Source of the DNA: Asterias rubens
Taxonomy: Eukaryota > Echinodermata > Asteroidea > Forcipulatida > Asteriidae
NCBI RefSeq assembly: GCF_902459465.1
Contig: NW_022985716.1
Coordinates: 1-64,000, forward strand
DNA: 64,000 nucleotides
Direction of reading: 5' to 3'
Both the position numbers and the translations under genes were made by a program. How positions within the stretch are numbered: position 1 is the stretch's first letter; each line of letters begins with the position of its first letter. The notes under the pieces are model-generated. The model saw only the letters and a list, made by a program, of their open reading frames with translations. It was not told the DNA's origin and did not search any database. Positions 34,701 through 46,700 of this stretch are shown here, piece by piece.

Positions 34701-37700
34701 AATTCTAGACTTACAACACCCTGTAACTCTATGGATTGTATGAATTCTGCGACAAGTAGAACCATGCAATCAGTTATGGTTCATAAGCGCATTCACAAGT
34801 ATGTTGAGTTTGAAACTTTAACTTTTATTTATAAATGTTTCAGTGATTGAACACCTCATCATCTCAGAGAATTTCTTATCAACCAAGTTACTGTAGACTT
34901 TGCTCCAATCCGATTCCTGTATTTGTACAAAGCCAGATTAAAGTCTTGTCATTCAGGTGTAAGACATACTTTGGGGGGCTTTTGATGTATCAAATCAATC
35001 ATTCAATTATTTTTGTTAGTGAGCTGACAGACAGTTGTTACATGTGACGCTAGCGCAAAAGGTCAGTCTGGGGACTGTAGTGAGGAGAATGGCTGTGATG
35101 TTGTGTGGGTTGGGGGTGGGGGTAGGAGAGGGAATAGACGCTCCATTATCAGGCATGTGAGACTGAGAATGGCTGTGATGTTGTGTGGGTTGGTTTGGGT
35201 TGGGGGTGGGGGTAGGAGAGGGAACAGACGCTCTGTTCTCAGGCATGTGAGACTTCCTCGTTTACGCAGAAATCTGCATTTTTTATTTTTCCATTCCGCA
35301 TTTTTCTTAGGTGTTCTGCTTTTTTCCCTGTCTCTGTCAGTCCTGTATTGGCCGATTTAGGTCCGCGTTATTTTTTTTCTTCCCGCTCAACAACATTATC
35401 AAACAGCAGTGCAAGTAAGTAAAGCACCTGGCATTGGGAATAAACAGCAGTGCAAGTAAGTAAACACCTGGCATTGGGAATAAACAGCAGTGCAAGTAAG
35501 TAAAGCACCTGGCATTGGGAATAAACAGCAGTGCAAGTAAGTAAAGCACCTGGCATTGGGAATAAACAGCAGTGCAAGTAAGTAAAGCACCTGGCATTGG
35601 GAATAAAGAGCAGTGCAAGTAAGTAAACACCTGGCATTGAGAATAAACAGCAGTGCAAGTAAGTAAAGCACCTGGCATTGGGAATAAACAGCAGTGCAAG
35701 TAAGTAAAGCACCTGGCATTGGGAATAAACAGCAGTGCAAGTAAGTAAAGCACCTGGCATTGGGAATAAGCAGCAATGCAAGTAAGTAAACACCTGGCAT
35801 TGGGAATAAACAGCAGTGCAAGTAAGTAAAGCACCTGGCATTGGGAATAACGGTTATTAAAGGTGTTGGGTTTCCTTTTTTCCTCCTGCAGGTTCACTCT
35901 CTGGACCCACTCTGCCTAAAAGGAATGGATATCTACGCTTATCTACTTGCTCGTGAGAAACGCATGGATGAACTGATGAGGTTGGTGAATGTGCTTGTTG
36001 CTAGGTAACCGGTCGTAAAAATGAGACTGGCTGCTGCACTTTGGTTTGGATTGTGTTTGTGTAATGGCTGTAGGAAAAGCTGACAACTCCTTCCGATTCT
36101 GCAGAATAATTCCCAGAAAATAAAGGAATCTTTCCATGTTCTGAAGAACAACCCTGAAAATCTCTCTGATACTGGAAACCTTTTTCCTATATCCTATATT
36201 ATGTTGAATGCAAGTCAAAAGATCTTTCTAATTGTTGCACAAAATCCCCCCTGATTTCAAAGATACAGTTGACGCTCCCAGTTCTTCTGTGTTTACTCAA
36301 CTAGGGTTGACCATAACCAACTAGGGTTGATCATAACCAACTAGGGTTGATCATAACCAACTAGGGTTGACCATAACCAACTAGGGTTGACCATAACCAA
36401 CTAGGGTTGACCATAACCAACTAGGGTTGACCATAACCAACTAGGGTTGACCATAACCAACTAGGGTTGACCATAACCAACTAGGGTTGACCATAACCAA
36501 CTAGGGTTGACCATAACCAACTAGGGTTGACCATAACCAACTAGGGTTGACCATAACCAACTAGGGTTGACCATAACCAACTCAGAAAACCAACTCTTGA
36601 AAAGTCCTCAATGTTCTTTAGATCTTCTTAAAGACACTCTGGACACTAACGGTACATGTAGTTGTCAAAGACTAGTCTTCTCACTTTGCGTATCTCAACA
36701 TATACATAAAATAACAAACCTGTAGAAATTTGAGCTCAATTGGTGGTCAACACGAAGTTGTGTGCTTTCAGATGCTTGATTTTGAGACCACAAATTCTAA
36801 ATCTGAGGTCTTCAAATCAAATTCGTGGAAAATTACTTCTTTCTCGAAAACTATGTTATTTCAGAGGGAGACGTTTCTCACAGTGTTTTAAACTATCAAC
36901 CTCTCCCCATTACTCATTACATTGTAAGGTTTTATGCTTATAATTATTTTGAGTAATTACCAATAGTGTCCACTGCCTTTAAAGAAACAATACAGAAATG
37001 GTAAGAAGAACAAACAAATTGGGTGTGATCCCTGGCTACACGGCAGTTAACGGTTGTATGGCTTCTGACTGGCACCCCCGAACAAAGATATTGACAAAAT
37101 AGGGACACCGCCAATATAGGGCTAGATAGCTCAGTTGGTAGAGCGCCGGCACGTTAATCCGGAGGTCGTTGGTTCGAATCCCACTCTAGTCAATTCTTTG
37201 TTCAACCCCAACAAAATCATTTAAAAAACTTACCCAGTCAGTTTCCCTTGTGGTTTAAATGGATATCTGAAACAAAAAGTCGCATCCCCTTAAGGTGATC
37301 CCCTGGCTGCCGCTTCCCAGGTTGTATCGTAATTTTGGTGTGATCCCTGGCTACATGGCAGTTAACTGTTCGTTGTATGGCTTCTGACTGGCACCCCCGA
37401 ACAAAGATATTGACAAAATAGGGACACCGCCAATATAGGGCTAGATAGCTCAATTGGTAGAGCGCCGGCATGTTAATCCGGAAGTTGTTGGTTTGAATCC
37501 CACTCTAGTCAATTCTTTGTTCAACCCCCAAAAATCAAGAAAGAAAAAAAACGGGAAGATCACAGATTCACATAAAACTTACACAGTCTTATAATGATGA
37601 TAGTAGAAAACATCCCTTGGATATTTCTGTCTTGAGTGTCATATTTGATGAGAATTTTGTTGTTCTAGAAAAGTTTATTTAAACTTAATAATGTTTGTTG

Positions 37701-40700
37701 TCTTTCAATTCCCAAAGACACTCGGGGTATGCAGGTACCCCTGGTTCATGAGAAGCAAAAAGAATTAAGTGTCTTCTTCAAAGACACATGTTTTTGTGAC
37801 TTGGATTTGAACCCCCACTGTGGTGAATCAGCCACCAGAACTTCAGTTTGACAAACTAAAAGTCACTCGGCCACAATACACCAAGAAAATCTATAATTCC
37901 GATGAAATAACTGATTCTGTTTTTCATTTGTTGTCAGTTTATCTTTCCAACTGATGTCAGTTAGTGAGCAGAGAGCTGAACCTTGGATCGCTATGGGTTA
38001 CTATTATTCTGCCAATGCTCTTAGAACAAGTAGGGCTGTCTACTTTGCACAAAAGGTAACAGTGATTGTTGATTTAAATAAGAAGTGTGTTATTATGTGT
38101 ATTATTAGTACATGTAGTAGTATTATCATTATTATTAGTAAAGCATAAACTTGGAGGTCAAATTCTGTTTTAGTAAATTTTTCTTTAACAACCCCAAAAT
38201 TTGATTATTATAAGTACTCTGTTAATTTCTGCTGGCATTTGTAGGAATATTACAATCACTGTTAGAACTCAGAGACAGAATATACATTATTAGTCCTACT
38301 TAACCCCTCCCCAAAAGTTTCCAAATACATCTTATTCGGCAACATTTCAGTAGTTCTTTTCCCTCCTAAACCAATTTTGATGTCTCCATTTTGTAATTGT
38401 GTATATATCTTCTGTTGAAAGTTTGTGTCCTCTATATATTTTCCTGTAGTTCAACCCTTGGACGCCATGGGAAATTTGTTTTTAAAGAATAAACCATTAA
38501 TGAATACTAATTCTCCCGAACAGGCCTACCAGATTGACCCACGTAATGTGCAAGCATTGCTTCTAAAGGGCAGTGTGCTTCAACACATGAGTAAAACGCA
38601 AGAAGCTTTACTCCATTTCAGAGAAGCTGTACGGATGGCTCCATTTAGATTTGAAGCTCACCAAGGTATAATCACCAACAAGAATCGAATAGTCATTCTA
38701 AAAAGAACCTTAGGTTTCAACTCGATGTGTCAATCAGTATCAAAAAGCTTTCTCTAGAAGACGATCAGAGCATACTGATCAAAACGTTGAGTTGAAACCA
38801 ACAGTTCTTTTCAGAACCACCCCAACTCAATTAGCGATTATGATTACATGGTGTTACTGCGAACCTTACTGTATCGTTTTTCTACCATGCAAAGTTTCAA
38901 ACCCTACTTAAAGGCATTGGACATTATTGGTAATTGTCAAAAACCAGTCTTCTCATTTGGTGTATCTCAACATATGCACAAAATAAAAAACCTGTGAAAA
39001 TTTGAACTTAATTGGTCATCGAAGTTGCGAAATAATAATGGAAGAAAAAACACCCTTGTCACACAAAGTTGTGTGCTTTCAGAATCTAATTCTGAGGTCT
39101 CGAAATCAAATTTGTGAAAAATTACTTCTTTTCTAAAACTTTGTTACTTCAGAGGGAGCCGTGTCTCACAATGTTTTATACTATCAATCGCTGTCCATTA
39201 CTCGTTTGGTAAGTTTTTATGCTAATAAATATTTTGAGTAATTACCAATAGTGTCCACTGCCTTTAATGAAATAGTCATCATCATTTCATTTCCAGACTT
39301 TTATCTGATTTCAGACTTTTGAAGTCAGTCTGCTGTTGAAGGAAATCAGCTGTGATTTTGTTCATATTATAACTAAATCCTGCTCTTTGTTCTATTTTTA
39401 CTATGCTGATGATACTGTTCCTAAAAGCTTCTTGAAATCTTCACCCCCTCAAGTTGTTATTCTAGTTTAAGACTTTTTTGTTAGCAATGAATCCCACACG
39501 TCATCCTAAGGTCATTCTGAAAATCTGTGTGCATTTTCATAGATTTGGTTTAGCACATAAAGTATCTAAGCACAGCAATATTATGCTAACCAGTTACCAG
39601 CCAAAGTACCATGTCACAATGTACCATCTGTGACGTGGCTGGAGCAGTTTGACATGTATGAAATTCATGGCTCGAAATTAGCACTGGACCATAGGCTCAA
39701 GTTTTGTGGTTTTAACAATGGGCCAGTAAACCTACAATGGGCCAGTAAACCTACAATGGGCCAGTAAACCTACAATGGGACAAAAGTGATGGTCTTGTGT
39801 TTTGCATTTGAATAAAATACCTTGTTGTGTAATTTTGTTGTGAAAATCATTTGACTGTGAATGTGATAATTATCTTTCAATTCTTTTTTAAGAGTATCAA
39901 AATACACTAAGTTGCGCATAAAAACAGATGAACCAGAGCTGCTCTGAGTGCATAACTTAGAAAACTTCTTGTCTGCTAGTCCATACAAATTTTGAGCTAC
40001 AAGTCTTGCGGACTTTCCTCAAAATTCCAGCTCTGTAGCAAAAATATTGGCAAGAAAAACTCTACAAATTCTGTGCTGTACAGTTTATTTTGTTTGCCCC
40101 CTCTTAACAACTTTGCATTTCTGTTTTGATATCCAGGTCTCGTCGACTGTTATGTAAAAGCAAGCAGAATCCGAGAAGCTTTAACTACAGCGTCCAACGC
40201 TTGTAAGGTCCTGAGTAACAGTGCTCGGTCATTGACGCTCTTTGCCTCAGTCCTTGCTAAAGATAGCCTATCTGTGGACAAGGTAAATACTGTTATATCC
40301 AACATCATGTCAATAGGAGACTTTAAAACGCTAGGTTTAGAAGTCTTGTGGTCGAGCAGTTGAGAGCACCAAATACAAACTCTGGTGTTTCTGATCAGCA
40401 GATTGTGGGTTGGAGTCACTTGTGTCCTTAAAGACACTGGACATATTTGTAATTGTGAAAGACCAGTCTTCTCACTTGGTGGATTTTAACATATGCATAA
40501 AATAAAAAACCTATGAAAATTTGAGCTCAATTGGTCGTTGAAGTTGCGAGATAATAATGAAAGAAAAGCACTCTTGTTTTTAAGATACTTGATTTCGAGA
40601 CCTCAAATTCTAAATTTGAGGTCTCGAAATCAAAATGGGGGAAAATAACTTCTTTCTCAAAAACTATGTTGCTTCAGAGGGAGCCATTTCTCACAATGTT

Positions 40701-43700
40701 TTATTATATCAACGGCTCTTCATTACTTGTAACCAAGTAGTTTTTAAGCTAAAAATAATTTTGAGTAATTATCAATAGTGTCGACTGCCTTTAAGCAAGA
40801 CACTTGACCATTGCTTCGTCCTTAGGATGGGATGTAAAGCCGTTGGTCCTGTGTGTTGTGTAACGCACTTTAAAGAACCAGACTTACCGGGTAAATTTTC
40901 ATTGTTTATGTAGAACTGAGCAGGCACACATTTCCAAGAACAATGGATTTACCTGGTAAGGCTGCTGTCACCTCGCGTCCAAAAAGTTTTGTACCCCAAA
41001 GATTTACACTGTTATTAATATGTGCTGATTTCTTAGTTTTTGTTTTCTCAACTTTGCCTGCAATTTTTGTGCGTGATGTTTTCTTCCCAATTTTCACAGA
41101 GCTGAGGAAGGTACTGAGGGCATGAACAGTGCTAACATGAGGAAGGTACTGAGGGCATGAACAGTGCTAACATGAGGAAGGTACTGAGGGCATGTACAGT
41201 GCTAACATGAGGAAGGTACTGAGGGCATATACAGTGCTAACACACATCTGTGTCTGGGTAAAACTCAAATTAATATTCTTTATCCTGATGCAAATTTCCA
41301 TCTATTAAAGGCAAAGTCGATGTTGGAGAAAGCCTTGGCACAAGAACCTACTTACTTAGAGGCAGTGTATCTCTTAGCGGAGGTACTGGGTGAAGAACAA
41401 CGCTACACAGCTGCCATTGACCTGTGAGTATGTCTTTATATATTTACGGTAATGAAAAAAAGGAGGCCTCAAAGTAAACATAAGCTTTACAGCTATGACC
41501 GTTGCTAAGGGTGTTGCTCAGGACGTTTTTAACCTCAACACTTGGAAGACGTGTGATGTCCCCGTAGCCAAAGCTGTAGCCACCACTTCGGACACTGCCT
41601 TAATCACTGTAGCTCACAAGCCTGAGGAAACCTGTAAATGGGGTGCTTGATGTGTGAACCAGAAACACCAGGGCTAGCCCCTACTCTCACATGAAAAGTG
41701 TTCTGGGGTCCATTTCACAAAGGGTTAGAAATTGTCCTTACTTAGGACTAGTCCTAGGAGATATTAAACACTTAAGGCTACACTTAAGTTAGGACGAGTA
41801 GCTCATCCTAGTTCTTGATAAGAGTAGTCTTAACACACAAGGACACAAGTGCCACGACAGGGACTCGAACCTACCCTCTGCTGATCAGAAACACCAGAGC
41901 TTCAGTCAGTCTGGGGTTCTTTACCTCTATGCCATGACACATCATAGATCTTTTTCGCAAATACTGAGGCGTGCGCGTAAAGCTTAGATTAGGTGCATTG
42001 TGGTCTAGCTGGTGATTAAATTTGATCCATATCTATCCCACAATGCACCTCATTCAACAGTCTGCGCTTGCGCAATGGTATTTGCGAAAAGGTCTATGTA
42101 CTTGTTGTATTTAGATGAAAGAAATAAAACCTGGAGACTACTGAGCGGGTTTGAATCCACGTGACACAGTTGTGCAACCGCTTAGAGTGTGCGCTCAATT
42201 TGACTTAAAGGCAATTTGGGATTGTTTGGCTAAGATAGTTATTGACACAAAGTCATTTGAAAACTTAGAAAAAACCGTAATGCAAGTTGCCATTTTGCAA
42301 TACACTCATATTACATGATATAACTTTGCTGCATGTATCAATACATCGTGTCCATCAGCATGACACACTCTTAAAGGCAGTAGACACTATTGGTAATTAC
42401 TCAAAATAATTATTATCATAAAACCTCACTTGGTAACGAGTAAAGAGGAGAGGTTGATAGTATAAAACATTGTGAGAAACAGCTCCCTCTGAAGTGACGT
42501 AGTCTTCGAGAAAGAAGTAATCTTCCACAAATTTAATTTGATTTCGGGACCTCAGATTGAGAGTTTGAGGTCTTGAAATCAAGCATCTGAAAGCACACAA
42601 CTTCGTGTGACCATGGTGCGACAAGGGTGTTTTGTCTTTCACTAATATCTCGCAACTTCTACGACCGATTGAGTCCAAATTTCACAGGTTTGTTATTTTA
42701 TGCATATGTTGAGATAAACTAATTGTGAAGACTAGTCTTTGACAATTACCAATAGTGTCTTTAATAATAATCAACAATCTGTTTTCCTCATTTCTAAAAA
42801 AAAGTGGGACTTTTGAAGCAAAAACGATCTTTTTCAGGTTTAACACCATGACCATCTGTAAAACATGTACATTCGTGGCACTGTATGCAATGGAGGAGTC
42901 CAACCTGGGCTTGCAAATTTTATAAATTAGTTCACATTTCAATCACACCAATAATGTGTACACCCTTTCCCACACAGAAATAAGAAGTGTCTTACTTTTG
43001 TCCAAATACATTTTTTTATGTGGTGAAAAAACATTTCTAATTGATATACTGGTATGCTTTACTTAAGACTACTCATGGGGTGTGCTGACTGGTTATAAGA
43101 GCACCCAATTGAAACTCTGGGTGTTTCTGCAGAGTTTGGGTTTGAGTTCCTTTCATGGCACTTGTGTCCTTGAGCAAGATCCTTTATCATAATTGCTTTG
43201 TCCTTCGGTTGGGATTTTACTATTATCAAGCTGTTATTAAGGAGTTGAAACCAACGGTTCATTTCAGAACCATTTAGAGATAGTCATAACATTTTGTTAT
43301 CAAAAACCTTTCCATATTATATTATGAAGCCATAGGTCCTGTGTAGTTAAAATAAAAGAACCCAGAACACTTAACTGCGGAAGAGTAGGGGCTACCAAGC
43401 ACCCTTGATTACTTGTTTCTTCAGGCTTTTGCCATTTTGTAGTTTCCTTTGCAAGTTTATAATCTTGTGTTTATTTGTTTGTCTTGTGTTTTTTAAGGAC
43501 CCAAATGGAAATACATGTGAGCTGTTTTGTAATCAGCTTTTTGGATATTCTTGGCTTTTAATCAGTGTAAATTTTATGTAATTCCTCTGTATACGCAGAA
43601 TGTTAATGGTGAATAAAAGTATGATAATAAGGGAATTAATGTGTGGTGAAGAGGTTTTCAAGTAGTGGTTAAAACCCGCCGAGGCCTGGTTCTTGATATG

Positions 43701-46700
43701 TTTACCGAGACAAAGTCGAGGTAAACTATCAAGAACCAGGCCTCGGTGGGTTTAAACCACAAGTTGAAAACCGATTCAACACACTTTGATTCCCATTCAT
43801 AAATACCCTTACGGTAAAAAAACATCAACACTTTTTGGTCAAAAAGTAAAATAAGTGCAAAAATTATAATTGTTCAATGATTTCCTTCAACACAACACCC
43901 CTCCAGCTATGAAATGGTAAGGCCCTTGGGTAAACAACTCCTTAAAAGGGAATGCTGTACGCGTCGCGCGTATCGCGTGATGTGGCACAACTGTCCTGGC
44001 CGTTGCTCTCAACCAATAGGAATGAAGAAACTGTCTTATAAGCACAGGTGCAAGCTCGAGTGTCACACCCGTGTTTCTACACTTTTACTGGTCATTATCA
44101 AAGGTTTAAGCACCACCACGTGACGCCCTCTCCACCAATAGGAATAGCGTAACTGTCTTAGGTATTTATGAATTATTAATATTAATACTACGCCCAGAAG
44201 CTCCTTGAATACTTCATCTCTGTGGTGTACTAAAGTGTGAAAATACCATCTGTTCATTTTTTTATCAAATTTGGATCATATTTTCATATCTTTCTGTTTC
44301 CTGACTCTATCCAGTGTTTCTTGAAGTGATTATATTCAATTCAAGAAGCATTTATTTCATACTGACTCAATAATAAGGTACAAACATTGTAGACATTTGT
44401 ATCACACTATGATTTAACTGAAAATGTATGTAAATGAGTCGATATGGAGGGAAAAGGTGAAGCAAACAATGTTACTTTTGTTCTTGTCCCTATGTGACAG
44501 ACAAAACAAACACAAGCTGACAGCTGACACCAAACAAACATAACCGATACAATTATTTGGTTTTTAATCTTGCCCCAATTTGTGTAAGCTTCAGAGCTGG
44601 CAGAGCTCAAATGAACAGGGAAAATATCCCCAGGCTACTTGGGTTGGGTGTCAAGCCCCCCCCCCACAACCAAGCAGATGTTATAATTCACAAATATACC
44701 TGATCCCAAATAAAACTCAAGATCTCAAAAACTCACGATTGCTAAGTAACAAATCTAAATTTAACAACCGTCTGTTCAGTTTTTCAAATCATTCCAAACC
44801 ATTAAACCTAAGTGGTATTATAAGAGATGTTAAATTTGCATCGGGGATAAAGAATATTATTTTTTGTTTTTTTTTACCCATACACCGATGTGTGTTAGCA
44901 CTGAACACTCAGTACTTTCCCGAGTCCTGTGACAAAATATCACAGGCATGTTACTCGGGTGGGATTCGAACCCACGACCCTTGCAATTCTAGAGCAGTGT
45001 CTTACCAACTAGACTACCGAGGTTGCCCGGCAGCTAGAGGCAGTTGGAGTCCTATGTTTTGGCAGCGGGTACCGCAACAATATAAGAGATGTTGAATTTG
45101 CATCGGGGATAAAGAATATTAATTGGTTTTTTTTTTTACCCATACACCGATGTGTGTTTAGCACTGTATACTAAGTGGTATTAATTACATCGTCACTCTG
45201 CATTTTAGTTGGAAATTATAAGTCCTTCTCATCCCTTGTTTTGGTTTCTGTGTTTATATTTCTCAGACTTCGACGCCAACTCCAACAACAAAGTACATGC
45301 CAGCTACACCAGATGCTCGGTGACTTTCTGTCTCTGAATAATGACCTGCAAGAAGCTTTGGATCAATACAGTGTAGCTCTAGGGTAGGTAGAAAAAACAA
45401 CAACTTCACTTTGGAACCCTTTACGCACGTCACATGCGCCGACTGTGCCTCGCTCAACATTTGGTGGGCAATGTGTAAACGCTGCGTCGCCAAAATGCGC
45501 ACATCACTGAATAGCGCACAGAGACATTGCCCACCAAAAGGGCGCATTGAAGGTTATTCTGATGATGACGTCAGGTGAATTGGGTCAATAGTTGTAGACA
45601 ATGCACTCCAACATGCGAGTTGCTTGGGGCGTGGTACGTAGAGATTCAAATAAGTCATATGAGAGTTTAAAGCCAGTGGACACTATTGGTAATTGTCAAA
45701 GACCAGTCTTCTCACTTGCTGTATCTCAACATATGCATAAAATAACAAACCGGTGAAAATTTGGTCATCGAATTTGAAAGAGAATGTTGAAAGAAAAAAC
45801 AACCTTGTGTGCTTGCAGGTGAATAATAAAATAAAAGGCTTTGGCTGAAGTATTCTATTTATGTGAGAAATTACCTCTTTCTCAAAATCTACGTTACTTG
45901 AGAGGAAGCCGTTTTTCACAATGTTTTATTACTATCAACAGCTCTTCTTTGCTTGTTACAAAGTCAGTCTTTTTTTTTTATTAGTTACCAATAGTGTCCA
46001 GTGCCTTTAATGATTGATTGTTTTCACCATCCTTTCCGTAGGTTGGATCCAACAAACAAGAAAGTCTTAGAAGGAATTCAGAAAGTTGAGAAGGTTACAG
46101 ACAACGTGGATCTTGGTCAGGAAGATGATATGGAGGCACTTGAGGAGAGTGGGGAAGATGTGGATTATGACGCCAGTGATACTGAAGTCTCCTGGGCTGA
46201 TAATGAGGTCAGTTAATATTGATTATTGGTAATTATATTGATTATTGGTGAGATATTGGTTATTGGTGAGATATTGATTATGAGGTAAAACATAGTTATA
46301 CATAATTACTATGAGATGAGATATTAATGATTATAATGTGATCAGATTTTGATTAAATATAAATTTGGTTTGCAGTAACACCATTTGTTAGTCTACTTGC
46401 TGGGTAGATTTTGTTCTTTAGAGAACTGTCTTGCTATATATTCTACTACAACAGAGTTGTTCGTTTTTTTCCCGGAGACTTCTCAGTTCTGAACAAAACT
46501 GTCCTGCTTTTAAACTACCTTCTGGGCGGAAGGTAGAAAATGGGCTAGGTCTACTACTTTAGCTTATAGGATCGTTATTAACTGATAAAAAGCAATATTG
46601 ATCAAAGCAATATATTGAGTATTAGGTAAGATACATACTAATTCTTGTTTAGCAACTTTCTTGGAGAACCTCACCAGTGTTGTGAGAATTGCGGAAAGAG

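Larger units (their letters stand above)
37020..37530 (+). repeat. Tandem pair of SINE-containing units, period about 317 bp
   Basis: GTGATCCCTGGCTACACGGC and the following sequence, through ACAAAGATATTGACAAAATA to the tRNA-like head and AATTCTTTGTTCAACCCC, occurs at 37024-37205 and again at 37340-37525. The SINE was duplicated with its flank rather than inserted twice. Confidence 0.85.

Noticed and set aside
35337-35897. Minus frames of 140-186 codons (YLHCCLFPMPG repeats)
   Set aside because: They arise from the 41-bp minisatellite in ANAPC7 intron 7.
36297-36582. Telomere-like repeat (TAGGGTT word)
   Set aside because: The unit is 20 bp with only one such word, so it is a plain minisatellite.
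37120-37510. Asn-like tRNA genes
   Set aside because: The cloverleafs share a SINE tail and occur in several copies and fragments. Position 33 is C, and one copy has a degraded T arm.
44580-45095. 171-codon plus frame
   Set aside because: It crosses a tRNA-derived SINE and a duplicated block inside ANAPC7 intron 12.
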